From Paenibacillus sp. UNC499MF (lineage in GTDB: Bacteria; Bacillota; Bacilli; Paenibacillales; NBRC-103111), in assembly GCF_900107975.1 (NCBI RefSeq), contig NZ_FNVF01000003.1:253155-317154 (forward strand): 64,000 bases of DNA. Reading direction: 5' to 3'. The notes under the pieces were generated by a model. That model saw only the letters and a program-made list of their open reading frames with translations. It was not told the origin of the DNA and ran no database searches. A program made the position numbers and the translations under genes. Of the stretch, positions 44,578 to 53,079 are shown in pieces (position 1 is the stretch's first letter; each line of letters begins with the position of its first letter).

Positions 44578-45857
44578 CAATCCTTCCTCCTTAGCATCGT
44601 ATCCACGTTTAATCGTCTTAAATGAACTAGGGGCTGTATACTGCTTGTCAGCAGCAGCACTAGGCTTAAACCTATCCAAATTGGACTGTAAGTGATCTTG
44701 TCACCAAACAAGAGTAGAGTAATCAGAAAAGCCAAAAGATGGGCAGTCGCAAAAATAAGGAGGTTTTCCAATAAAACAAACCCCGTAATATGCCGCATAC
44801 TCCCTCCGCACAGCAAGTGAACACCGTATTGGCTCCGGTTACGCCGGATCTTGCTGGACATGATAACCGAAAGCGTCAGCACGGCGAAGCCCGCCATCAG
44901 CAGGCCAATAGTCAGCATGTGTCCGATATTTTCCCCCGCGGTAAATTTTAATATTTTCAGTTCCCAAGGAGAAGAATTCCAAATATCGAAATCAAACATC
45001 TGATAGCGCTGTCGCAGTTCTTCAAAATTGGCTGCAAAGCTTGCAAGAGTGTACCCGTTCTCTAACTGAACAGTGCCGCTTAATTTAGTTAAATTACTGG
45101 TTTTTTGGAACGTATAATCTTCTTCCGTTACCGGCGGTTCATTGACCACTACGGATGGCAGCACAATATAACGGTCTAAATAAAGCAGTTCTCCTTGTCC
45201 TCTTGCAGGCATAACGGAGTTCTTTTCCAAAAACCCGACTATTTCCATCGTAAAATTTTTAAAATAATACTGAATTTGAAGATGATCTCCGATTTTATAA
45301 ACATCTTGATACTCGTAACCTAAGACAGCAGGAAGGATTCCCTGATTGGATACACTAAAATCACTTTTATCAAAGGCTCTGCCCTCACTTGTGCGGAAAG
45401 AAAATTCTTTCCATGTCTGTTCATTGACTGCAGCCGCTTTGACAAATGTTAAATTCAGATCATTGGATTGGTAGTAGGTAGGCTCTCTTCCATCTTCATA
45501 GCCACTAGTAAACTTCTCCGAACCTCTAAAATTGGCGACATAAACAGGCTGCAGGATGCGTTCCAAAAAGGTAAACTCCTTTTGTTGAGTAAGGTCTTTA
45601 TAAAATCCTTTTAAATCTTCAAGCACTCCTTCTCGTCCCAGAAAGGATCTTTCCTCTTCGCCTTTCAGCTTATCCGACAATTCATATCTTGGTTTCTCTT
45701 GTAATTGTGTAGCATAATGTTGTTCGCTTTTTTTCATAACACCCAAGTTTGTCCATATGGCATTCAGCACTATAAAGGAAATTGTAAATTGGATTACGAT
45801 AAGAATGCTGAAAAACCTCCAATTTTTTAAACTTCTAATTGCTTCTGAGACTATCAT
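44577..45857 (-). CDS. FtsX-type ABC permease, longer subunit
   Basis: 426 aa: TM1 near residues 17-38 (FFSILIVIQFTISFIVLNAIW), a large external domain (about 45-300), then three membrane helices in the C-terminal third (about 325-350, 370-390, 395-415), the MacB/FtsX pattern. The start at 45857 has AAGGAGGG upstream and overlaps the previous stop by one nt (TAATG). A longer frame back to 46166 is inside the neighbour and is rejected. AT-richer than the surrounding genes. Confidence 0.85.
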   Translation of the reverse strand: MIVSEAIRSLKNWRFFSILIVIQFTISFIVLNAIWTNLGVMKKSEQHYATQLQEKPRYELSDKLKGEEERSFLGREGVLEDLKGFYKDLTQQKEFTFLERILQPVYVANFRGSEKFTSGYEDGREPTYYQSNDLNLTFVKAAAVNEQTWKEFSFRTSEGRAFDKSDFSVSNQGILPAVLGYEYQDVYKIGDHLQIQYYFKNFTMEIVGFLEKNSVMPARGQGELLYLDRYIVLPSVVVNEPPVTEEDYTFQKTSNLTKLSGTVQLENGYTLASFAANFEELRQRYQMFDFDIWNSSPWELKILKFTAGENIGHMLTIGLLMAGFAVLTLSVIMSSKIRRNRSQYGVHLLCGGSMRHITGFVLLENLLIFATAHLLAFLITLLLFGDKITYSPIWIGLSLVLLLTSSIQPLVHLRRLNVDTMLRRKD

Positions 45858-46843
45858 TATTGGACCCTCCTTACAGCTCGGTCCGTTGATCGTTTCATCA
45901 TGAAAGTCAAGGGTATTAAGCAGACTACGATCCCAACCAAAAGCGTACTTCCGTATTGAGCAAGCAAATTTGCTGGAGAGTAAGAAGATTGCGGAAGTAC
46001 AATAATGCCGATCATGCTGCCCCCTGTATAAGATAATACGGAGACAGCCAAATAGCGCTTGAAGGAATCCCAAAATATTAATCGTGTCGAAAATCCGCAC
46101 AATTTTTGTATAGCGATCATTTGTTTTCTTTGTTCTACCCAATAGACCGTGAGGGCTGAAGCACATGTTATAAAACTTAAAACTACAAGAGAATCAATCA
46201 TTTTAAAAATGGGCTCGTTCTGAAAAAATCGCCGGAGTCCTTCTCCCGGTACATCTACTTTTTTGACACTGCCCCCATTTTGTTCCGAGAAACGCTGAAT
46301 GTTTTGAAAGGTTTCTTCGAGATTCTTATTGCCATCCAGAATCCATATTCCTTTAGTGTCTGCCTGGGCATTATCCGTTTGTAAAAAAACCATACGGTCC
46401 AATTTACTTGGCTTCTCCATCCCCGTAACTCCTATGATCTCGTGAGAGAGTCCGTTATACATATGGGGTTCTTTTTCACCCATTTTTTTACGAATCTCTC
46501 TACCCACGATCGCAATATTTTTACCCGGCTTGTTTTCACTAAAGGAATGACCTTCGATCATAGGAAAAGGACTAATCGTTCCCTTATATAAAATTTCCTT
46601 AATTTCAGGATCGATTTTTTTGTAAAGGATATCTCCCTGCTTTAACGTATTTCGCAAGGAAGTTTTATCTGCGAAGCTTATTCGTTCAAATCTAAAAAAA
46701 ATGGCCTCGTCACCGACATAGTTTTGACTAATTTTTTCAACAAGCTTGTACTTGTCCAGGTACGAAACAGCCATACTCGTAAAAAAACCAATGCAAACAA
46801 AAACAAGTAATAATAAAATGGACGATGAATTCATTTTAGGCAT
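45857..46843 (-). CDS. FtsX-type ABC permease, shorter subunit
   Basis: 328 aa with TM1 at about residues 8-28 (ILLLLVFVCIGFFTSMAVSY), an external domain including a conserved-looking IAIVGREIRKKMGEKEPHMY, and three C-terminal helices. It is first in the operon and coupled to the longer permease. The start MPKMNSSS at 46843 follows GAAGGAAG; a GTG at 46861 is possible. The two subunits are unequal in length but share architecture, implying a heterodimeric exporter. Confidence 0.82.
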   Translation of the reverse strand: MPKMNSSSILLLLVFVCIGFFTSMAVSYLDKYKLVEKISQNYVGDEAIFFRFERISFADKTSLRNTLKQGDILYKKIDPEIKEILYKGTISPFPMIEGHSFSENKPGKNIAIVGREIRKKMGEKEPHMYNGLSHEIIGVTGMEKPSKLDRMVFLQTDNAQADTKGIWILDGNKNLEETFQNIQRFSEQNGGSVKKVDVPGEGLRRFFQNEPIFKMIDSLVVLSFITCASALTVYWVEQRKQMIAIQKLCGFSTRLIFWDSFKRYLAVSVLSYTGGSMIGIIVLPQSSYSPANLLAQYGSTLLVGIVVCLIPLTFMMKRSTDRAVRRVQ

Positions 46844-47000
46844 CCGGTTATCTTCCTTCACTGAAAAATGTGCTTATTCAATGCTATACACTAAAAACCA
46901 ATAGGATCTCTAGTATTTTCCATATTTAATTTACTATAGAGTACCTTATCGCTATTAGAAATTATTTTCAATTTTATTAAATACTCCCTCTCAAAATCAA
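46844..47000. other. AT-rich upstream region of the exporter operon
   Basis: Very AT-rich. The complement contains TTGAAA followed 17 nt later by TAAGGT, and further AT-rich possible -10 elements; no single promoter stands out. No gene. Confidence 0.4.
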
Positions 47001-47045
47001 AAAAAAACCAGCCCGGCTGATATACAGCCAAAACTGGTTCTTATT
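47001..47045 (-). terminator. Terminator of the FtsH-like operon
   Basis: Complement AACCAG/CTGGTT with inner GGCTG/CAGCC and nine T, about 22 nt after the stop. Confidence 0.85.
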
Positions 47046-47066
47046 TGTATGCGATTATTCGTAAAC

Positions 47067-48587
47067 TTAAGCCAATACCGGCTCCAGATGTCTTTTGCTT
47101 CCTTCAAGAAGATCACGGAACTGCTGACCGGAAATGACCTCTTCCTTAAGCAGGATATCCAGCGATTGCTCGAATACGATCCGGTGCTTCGTCAGAAGCT
47201 CTTTTGTACGAGCCATCAAATCATCGAGGATGGCGTTGTTCACTTCCATCAGCTTCTGCTGCGGAACCATTTTCAGGTCGACGATGCCCAGAGACGTCAG
47301 GCCCGAAGAAATCATCGTGCGGACCATATCGATAGACTTTTCGAAGTCGTTGCTTGATCCCGTGCTCCGGCCGCCGTAAATAATCTCTTCCGCAGCGGCA
47401 CCGGCCAGCGCGATCATAATTTGATCTTCGATCGCTTCCTTGGAGTACAAATACTGATCCTGCGGCGGGTTATGGCGCACATAACCGAGCGCTTTGCCGC
47501 GGGGCCGCAGGGAAACCTGGGCGACGGAATCCGGACGCACCAGCTCAGCAATAATGGCATGGCCGAGTTCGTGATAGGCGACGCGGATTTTCTCTTCCTG
47601 GGTCGCTTCACGGTCCGTCTGCTCGCCCATCATCACTTTATCGATAGCCGAAAGCAGATCTTTCTGCATAACCGCATCCTGCTGGCCGCGCAAGGCGTAA
47701 ATGGCCGCTTCGTTCAGCACGCTCTCAAGCTGCGCACCGGAAAATCCGAAGGTCTGCTCCGCGATTTTCTCCAGATCCGCCGCTTCATCCAGCGGCTTGT
47801 TCTGGGCATGAATCTTGAGAATGGACAGGCGCCCCTTCTTGTCCGGCAGCTCGACATCGATGTGACGGTCAAACCGTCCCGGACGGAGCAGAGCCGAGTC
47901 CAGCATTTCTTTGCGGTTAGTCGCCGCAATAATGAGAATGCGCGGAGTCGTATTTGTATGAATGCCGTCCATTTCGGTCAGGAGCTGGTTCAGCGTCTGA
48001 TCGTACTCGCGCTGCTGCCCACCGTCGCGTTTGCCCCCGATCACGTCGATTTCATCGATAAAAATGACGGCGTTTTGTTTGTTTTCCTTCTGTGCTTTCG
48101 TTCTCGCTTCCTGGAATAAGGTACGGATCCGCGAAGCCCCTACACCGACATACATTTCCACAAATTCACTGCCGGAAGCAGCAAGGTATACGGAATTCGT
48201 ATGGTGAGCGGCCGCTTTGGCCATCAGCGTTTTACCCGTTCCCGGAGGACCGGTCAGCAGGATGCCTTTAAGAGGGCGGATGCCGAGCTTTTTCGTTTCT
48301 TCCTGTTTCACGAGAAAATCAAGCGCTTCGACGAGCTCTTTCTTCGCGCGTTCCTGACCGCCGATCTGATCGAAGCTGAGGTAGGAAGGCTGACGCGATT
48401 TGCCGCGCGTACCGGCTCCCGCGCCGATTCCGATGCCGGAACCCCCGCGGCTTTTCATCATATAAAGAACGGCTGTAATAAGGGCGGCTGTAAACAGTAA
48501 AGGGATAATGTTGACTTTAATAAAAGCAAGAAAAATGAAAAGTACCGGAGCGGCGCCAATCGCTATCTCTTTTCCGTATTTGCTCAT
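47067..48587 (-). CDS. FtsH-type membrane AAA+ zinc protease, short form
   Basis: 506 aa. Two closely spaced membrane helices at about residues 9-24 and 26-44 with almost no external loop, then a Gly-rich linker. The AAA+ domain has Walker A GPPGTGKT at 113-120, Walker B AVIFIDEIDVIG and the second-region-of-homology arginines in ALLRPGRFDRHID. The M41 protease has HELGH at about 338-342 and the third ligand in GSSNDFEKS. All catalytic residues are present. Canonical Firmicute FtsH is longer, with a 60-100-residue external domain between its helices; that domain is missing here. Coupled (ATGA) to the membrane protein gene upstream. Probably a paralogue of the main FtsH. Confidence 0.92.
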   Translation of the reverse strand: MSKYGKEIAIGAAPVLFIFLAFIKVNIIPLLFTAALITAVLYMMKSRGGSGIGIGAGAGTRGKSRQPSYLSFDQIGGQERAKKELVEALDFLVKQEETKKLGIRPLKGILLTGPPGTGKTLMAKAAAHHTNSVYLAASGSEFVEMYVGVGASRIRTLFQEARTKAQKENKQNAVIFIDEIDVIGGKRDGGQQREYDQTLNQLLTEMDGIHTNTTPRILIIAATNRKEMLDSALLRPGRFDRHIDVELPDKKGRLSILKIHAQNKPLDEAADLEKIAEQTFGFSGAQLESVLNEAAIYALRGQQDAVMQKDLLSAIDKVMMGEQTDREATQEEKIRVAYHELGHAIIAELVRPDSVAQVSLRPRGKALGYVRHNPPQDQYLYSKEAIEDQIMIALAGAAAEEIIYGGRSTGSSNDFEKSIDMVRTMISSGLTSLGIVDLKMVPQQKLMEVNNAILDDLMARTKELLTKHRIVFEQSLDILLKEEVISGQQFRDLLEGSKRHLEPVLA

Positions 48588-49117
48588 TTAAACACCCCAA
48601 CTTTTTCGGCATTTCGCGGCAGCACCACGTATTTGTGCTGATCCCCTTTTTGCAGATGAACGTAAACGTTCTGCTCATCCATTTCGGTTTTGACCACCAA
48701 ACTGCTGTCTTTGTCCGTTTTGTGCTTTTCCAGTGCCGTTGGTATATCGGCATAGTGACGGGTTTCCATCGCCTGGGCGACATCGAACAGCGCCTGCGCC
48801 CACCATTTATCGAGATCCGGAGATTCTTTTGTATTGACCGACAGTTTCACGTCCCGGGAACCGATTGTAGAGGCTCCTTCTTTTGTAATGCGGCCGTACA
48901 CTTCTCTTAAGCTTGTATCAGGTTTGAGGGACAGACGGATCGAAACTTCTCTGTCATTATATGTGACCTGGGATTGCTCAACCCCCGGTGTTTCTTTCAC
49001 GATATTGCCTAGCGGTTTTCCAATGGCGTAGGTCTGATAAGCGAACCAGCCGCCAAAGAGGAAAAAAGCGGTGATGACGACACTTAACAGGACGGGCAAG
49101 AGACGTATTTTACGCAA
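48584..49117 (-). CDS. Membrane-anchored external protein coupled to the FtsH-like protease
   Basis: 177 aa: a basic start MRKIR, one membrane helix (about residues 6-28, LLPVLLSVVITAFFLFGGWFA), and an external domain. That domain has two beta-alpha-beta patterns (VEQSQVTYNDREVSIRLSL and SSLVVKTEMDEQNVYVHLQ) around a helical middle (DKWWAQALFDVAQAMETRHY). It starts with TTG after AAAGGGGG, and its stop overlaps the protease start by 4 nt. I do not recognise the family. Inference: it provides the external part that the short FtsH lacks, or is its adaptor. Confidence 0.8.
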   Translation of the reverse strand: MRKIRLLPVLLSVVITAFFLFGGWFAYQTYAIGKPLGNIVKETPGVEQSQVTYNDREVSIRLSLKPDTSLREVYGRITKEGASTIGSRDVKLSVNTKESPDLDKWWAQALFDVAQAMETRHYADIPTALEKHKTDKDSSLVVKTEMDEQNVYVHLQKGDQHKYVVLPRNAEKVGVFK

Positions 49118-49141
49118 CTTACGTCCCCCTTTCTATATCAC

Positions 49142-49165
49142 TCGTATTTAGCAAATGCTATACGA
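49142..49165. promoter_or_regulatory. Operator-like dyad at the FtsH-like operon promoter
   Basis: Nested inverted repeats: outer arms TCGTAT/ATACGA and inner arms TAGCA/TGCTA. It lies directly downstream of the predicted -10, where a bound repressor would block transcription. Confidence 0.45.
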
Positions 49166-49167
49166 AT

Positions 49168-49197
49168 AGTATATCACAGTCCGTAACCCGTGGGCAA
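49168..49197 (-). promoter_or_regulatory. Likely promoter of the FtsH-like operon
   Basis: Complement TTGCCC-N18-TATACT, about 50 nt before the first gene. Confidence 0.45.
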
Positions 49198-49247
49198 AGA
49201 AAACGGTGGAGTCTTTGACAAATTAACGAAATGAGAGAAAGCTCACC

Positions 49248-49751
49248 CTATTGAAGGCTGAGCTTAAATGTATCTTCGAGAGCACCCGTTTTTAAATTGT
49301 AATAATCGTAGAACGCCCGGTCCTGCTCGTCTTTATAAAAGACTTCCCAGACATACTTCCCCTTGAATTCCCCCGCGTTGACGCGCAGAATATCCAGCTT
49401 GGGGTTTTTCTTCGCCATAATGCCGCGCACGGCTTCTTCCGTAATGTTCTCGGCCGTCATTTCCGTATGAATTTCATCTACGGCCAGACCCGTCCCGTCC
49501 TGCTTGAGCGGCACCCAGACGATCAGCCCGTTGCCGAGCTTGTCTTCCCCATACACGACTTCATAGGAGCAGGCTCCGTGAAAAGCCTCGACCCGGTTTG
49601 CCTTGGTCATCGTCGTTTTCTCATAAGCCGCCTGAACAGCCTCGGAATTCGATTCCCAGTGGGTCGCCTGCACGTTTACGTAAAAACGGTTTATGCCGAA
49701 CCCCGAAGTCAGCACGACAAACAGTCCGATCCAAATCGCTTTTTTAAACAT
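49248..49751 (-). CDS. YpmB-like membrane-anchored protein (DUF5590/PepSY type)
   Basis: 167 aa with an N-terminal signal anchor (FKKAIWIGLFVVLTSGFGI) and an external region of two PepSY-like repeats (VEAFHGACSYEVVYGEDKLG, then VNAGEFKGKYVWEVFYKDEQ). This resembles YpmB of Bacillus, whose gene lies in the dinG-asnS neighbourhood. Function unknown; probably an extracytoplasmic regulator. It lies 28 nt after the deaminase gene on the same strand. Confidence 0.8.
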   Translation of the reverse strand: MFKKAIWIGLFVVLTSGFGINRFYVNVQATHWESNSEAVQAAYEKTTMTKANRVEAFHGACSYEVVYGEDKLGNGLIVWVPLKQDGTGLAVDEIHTEMTAENITEEAVRGIMAKKNPKLDILRVNAGEFKGKYVWEVFYKDEQDRAFYDYYNLKTGALEDTFKLSLQ

Positions 49752-49779
49752 TCCGTTCCCTCCTTCCTTCCGCCGAAGA

Positions 49780-51078
49780 CTAGCTGCTCGTCAAACGGGC
49801 AAAGCACGACTCGAATTCCCGTTTGATTTTCTCTTCGTCAAGCGTCAGGCATTCGCGGCCCCGTACGATCCAGCTGCCGTCCACGCACACATCTACCACA
49901 TCATGGGCGGATGCCGAATAGACGATATGGGAAACATAATCCGTGCGAGGCAGAAAATGAGGCTGGTCGATATCGAGCGCGATAAAGTCGGCTTTCATTC
50001 CAGGCTGGAGTGTACCGATATCGTCAAGCCAGATGGAGCGCGCGCCCATCGACGTGCCCATGCTTAAAGCTGCGGCCGCCGGCACGGCAATCGGATCGCC
50101 GGATACGCCTTTGTGGATCAGCGCGGCAAGACGCATTTCCTCGAACATGTCGAGGTTGTTGTTGCTGGCCGCTCCGTCCGTGCCCAGTGACACGTTTATG
50201 CCGGCTTTAAGCAGCTCAGGCACACGGGCGACACCGCTCGCAAGCTTAAGGTTGCTCCCCGGGTTGTGCGAAACCCCGACGTTATACTTGGCAAGAACGG
50301 CGATTTCTTCGTCCGTCAGGTGAACGCCGTGCGCCACGAGTGTCGGCCGTGTGAAAACGCCCAGCTTTTCCAGATGCTCGACTGGCCGTGCGCCATACTG
50401 CTCCGCGTTGGCTTCCACTTCTTTCAGCGTCTCGGACATATGGGTATGAATAGGCAGGTCCAGATCGTGTGCGGCTTGGACAAATCGTTCAATGTAATCC
50501 GGCGGACATGTGTAAGGAGCGTGGGGAGCCATCATCGTCGTAATGCGGCCGTTCGCGGCGCCGTTCCAGTCCTTGGCGAAAGCGACGGCTTCCCGGAGCT
50601 TGGATTCCTGAACGTCGGCCGGACAAAGTCCGATGACACCGCGCGTCAGGCGTGCCCGCATACCGGAGTCGGAAACCGCCTGGGCCACTTCGTTCATATG
50701 ATCGTACATGTCGACAAATGTCGTCGTTCCGCCCTTGATCATTTCGAGGATGGCCAGAAGCGTTCCGTAGCGCACGTCCTGCGCCGTGAACCTGCCTTCC
50801 ATCGGCCACATTTTCTCCTCCAGCCAAACCTGGAGGGCAAGATCGTCTCCGTAGCCGCGCAGCAGTGTCATCGCCGCATGGCCGTGCGTATTGACGAGAC
50901 CGGGCATGTAAAGCTTGCGGTCCCCGCGGATGACTTCATCGTAAGTTTCAAGCGGATGCGGCGCATCCTTTCCTATATATGTAAGCTGATTTCCTTCCAT
51001 AACCATACAGCCTTCGATGACGGGCGCGGCTGCGTCCCCCGTTACGAACAAGCCGTTTATGATAATCGTTTTTTTCAT
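49780..51078 (-). CDS. mtaD: 5-methylthioadenosine/S-adenosylhomocysteine deaminase
   Basis: 432-aa amidohydrolase. Metal ligands are visible in LVNTHGHAAMTLLRG, in HTHMSET, in HGVHL and in LGTDGAASNNNLDMFEE. It deaminates MTA or SAH to the inosine forms, an alternative entry for recycling methylthio compounds next to the Mtn pathway found upstream. Members of the wider family also deaminate adenosine or guanine, so the substrate is assigned by overall resemblance. Length is typical. Confidence 0.9.
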   Translation of the reverse strand: MKKTIIINGLFVTGDAAAPVIEGCMVMEGNQLTYIGKDAPHPLETYDEVIRGDRKLYMPGLVNTHGHAAMTLLRGYGDDLALQVWLEEKMWPMEGRFTAQDVRYGTLLAILEMIKGGTTTFVDMYDHMNEVAQAVSDSGMRARLTRGVIGLCPADVQESKLREAVAFAKDWNGAANGRITTMMAPHAPYTCPPDYIERFVQAAHDLDLPIHTHMSETLKEVEANAEQYGARPVEHLEKLGVFTRPTLVAHGVHLTDEEIAVLAKYNVGVSHNPGSNLKLASGVARVPELLKAGINVSLGTDGAASNNNLDMFEEMRLAALIHKGVSGDPIAVPAAAALSMGTSMGARSIWLDDIGTLQPGMKADFIALDIDQPHFLPRTDYVSHIVYSASAHDVVDVCVDGSWIVRGRECLTLDEEKIKREFESCFARLTSS

Positions 51079-51215
51079 GGGATAGCCCTCATTCCGTATA
51101 AAGTGCCGAAATCGGCAGTTATTCTTATCTTTTCAATGTACAACGTCACCTGTTTAAAATCAAGCCGAGCAAACAATTGAAAAAACGCTCAACCAGTGAT
51201 TGCTTTCTGGGGAAA

Positions 51216-51224
51216 TGTTATGAT
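51216..51224 (+). promoter_or_regulatory. Extended -10 promoter of the phosphate transporter operon
   Basis: TGTTATGAT (TGN plus TATGAT), about 95 nt before the DUF47 gene; no good -35 is seen. Confidence 0.4.
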
Positions 51225-51255
51225 ATTTTTAAGTTTGTGAGTTTAAGCTACAAAA

Positions 51256-51299
51256 TTCTACATACATTAAACTTAACTTCACGGAATCTTTACAATCGA
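51256..51299 (+). promoter_or_regulatory. Candidate Pho box downstream of the pit promoter
   Basis: Four 11-nt-spaced repeats beginning TTCTAC, TTAAAC, TTCACG, TTTACA, compared with the PhoP consensus TT(A/C/T)ACA-N5. The last two fit well. Lying between the predicted start point and the ribosome site, it would repress rather than activate. Confidence 0.4.
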
Positions 51300-51318
51300 A
51301 TCACTAGGAGGAACCGTA

Positions 51319-51948
51319 ATGGCATCGCTTTTTAGCAGTAAAAGAGGAGACGTCGATTTTTTAAACCTGCTCATTCGGGCGGCAGAAAACACACTCCATG
51401 CATCCCAGATGTTCAGAAACGCGATGATGGGAGATAAAATTCCGGAAAATTTTTTCCAGATGATCAAAGACATCGAGAGCAAGGGCGATCAGATCACCCA
51501 CGAAATCTTTAAAGAGCTGAACAAAGTCTTTATCACTCCGCTTGACCGTGAAGATATTATGGAGCTGGCTTCCAAGCTCGACGACGTACTGGACGGCATT
51601 GAAGCGACTGCGGCACGTTTTGATTATCTCAACATCAGCCAGACGGACAAGGTTATGCAGGAATTCTCCGCCGTGATCGTGTCCAGCTGCCAACATATGC
51701 TCGATGCTTTCAAGCTTCTTTCCAAAAAGAAGTACATGCAGATCCCTCAACATACGGTAGAAATCAATGCGCTTGAAAACGAAGCCGACCGCCTGATGCG
51801 CGAAGGCATCCGCGAAATTTTCATTACCAAACGCGATCCTTACGAAGATTTCAAACTCAAAGAACTTTATGAACGTCTCGAACAGACCACCGATGCATGT
51901 GAAGACGTTGCCAACATCTTGGAAAGCGTCGTGCTGCGCTACTCGTAA
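51319..51948 (+). CDS. DUF47 (PhoU-like) Pit accessory protein
   Basis: 209-aa all-helical PhoU-like protein: FLNLLIRAAENTLHASQMF, SKGDQITHEIFKELNKVFITPLDREDI (shown in part) and LENEADRLMREGIREIF. The paired gene DUF47-pit is a standard arrangement, in which the protein is thought to control the transporter. AGGAGG lies 8 nt before the ATG, and pit follows after 23 nt. Confidence 0.92.
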   Translation: MASLFSSKRGDVDFLNLLIRAAENTLHASQMFRNAMMGDKIPENFFQMIKDIESKGDQITHEIFKELNKVFITPLDREDIMELASKLDDVLDGIEATAARFDYLNISQTDKVMQEFSAVIVSSCQHMLDAFKLLSKKKYMQIPQHTVEINALENEADRLMREGIREIFITKRDPYEDFKLKELYERLEQTTDACEDVANILESVVLRYS

Positions 51949-51971
51949 GCCCAGCAGTTTAGGAGGATTTC

Positions 51972-52985
51972 ATGACGACAACAGTTCTTATTACCTTGAT
52001 TGCGATCGTTTTTCTCGCCCTTGCTTTTGATTTCATTAACGGTTTCCACGATACGGCGAATGCGGTAGCGACTTCGATCTCTACGCGCGCAATGAGTCCC
52101 AAAGTGGCCATTATATCCGCCGCATGTCTGAACTTCGTCGGCGCCCTGTATTCTTCGGAAGTGGCCAAGACGATCGGCAGCGGGATCGCGGATCCGTCCA
52201 AGATCAACCACGGTGAATTTATCGTCATCGCGGCCCTGCTTTCCGCCATTATCTGGAACCTGGTTACCTGGTATTATGCCATTCCCTCCTCTTCCTCCCA
52301 TACGCTCATCGGATCCATTGTCGGTGCCGTGCTGGCCGGGGCGGGAGCCGACTTCGTCAAATGGGGCGGTCTCGGCAAGATCGTACTGATTCTGGTGCTT
52401 TCACCGATTGTCGCGTTTATAGCCGGCTATATCATCATGACGATCATTAAATACCTGGTTATTCTGACGGGCAACAAGTCCCGCTCGAAGCTGAACCGCG
52501 TGTTCAAGTTCTTCCAGATCCTGTCCGCCTGGCTGCTGTCCTTCTCCCACGGGGGAAATGACGCACAGAAAGCGATGGGCATTATCGTGTTCGGACTCGT
52601 CGCTGCCGGAGCCCAGACAACCATGGACGTGCCCTTATGGGTAAAAATCGCGGCTGCGACCGCAATGGGTCTCGGTACCTCGATCGGAGGCTGGAAGATC
52701 ATCAAGACGATCTCCAAAAACTTGATCAAAATCGAGCCGATCAACGGATTCGCTTCGGATTTGACTTCCTCCATCGTGATTCAGACTTCCACGCATATGG
52801 GGATGCCGCTTTCGACCACTCACGTAATTTCCTCCGCCATCATCGGTTCCGGTTCCGTACTCCGGTTTCATGAGGTGAAATGGGGTACCGTAACGCGCAT
52901 GATCGTAACCTGGATCATTACGATTCCGATCAGCATCATTCTGTCTTATGTGATCTACACCGTGCTGTTTAAGTTCTTCGTATAA
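51972..52985 (+). CDS. pit: Low-affinity inorganic phosphate transporter (Pit)
   Basis: 337-aa membrane protein with about eight to ten helices. The two PiT signature repeats are visible: FDFINGFHDTANAVATSIST in the first half and SFSHGGNDAQKAMGII in the second, with PLSTTHVISSAIIGSG near the end. It takes up phosphate or metal phosphate with protons. A strong AGGAGG site lies upstream, and a bidirectional terminator follows. Confidence 0.96.
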   Translation: MTTTVLITLIAIVFLALAFDFINGFHDTANAVATSISTRAMSPKVAIISAACLNFVGALYSSEVAKTIGSGIADPSKINHGEFIVIAALLSAIIWNLVTWYYAIPSSSSHTLIGSIVGAVLAGAGADFVKWGGLGKIVLILVLSPIVAFIAGYIIMTIIKYLVILTGNKSRSKLNRVFKFFQILSAWLLSFSHGGNDAQKAMGIIVFGLVAAGAQTTMDVPLWVKIAAATAMGLGTSIGGWKIIKTISKNLIKIEPINGFASDLTSSIVIQTSTHMGMPLSTTHVISSAIIGSGSVLRFHEVKWGTVTRMIVTWIITIPISIILSYVIYTVLFKFFV

Positions 52986-53004
52986 AAATGAATGTGAATT
53001 CCAT

Positions 53005-53048
53005 TAAAAAACCGCCATACGGCCCAACCGGCCCATATAGCGGTTTTT
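53005..53048. terminator. Bidirectional terminator between pit and rex
   Basis: AAAAAACCGC/GCGGTTTTT with an inner GGCC-rich loop, between convergent genes. Confidence 0.85.
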
Positions 53049-53079
53049 CTGGTTTTTAAGACTAAATACCCTCACTTGT

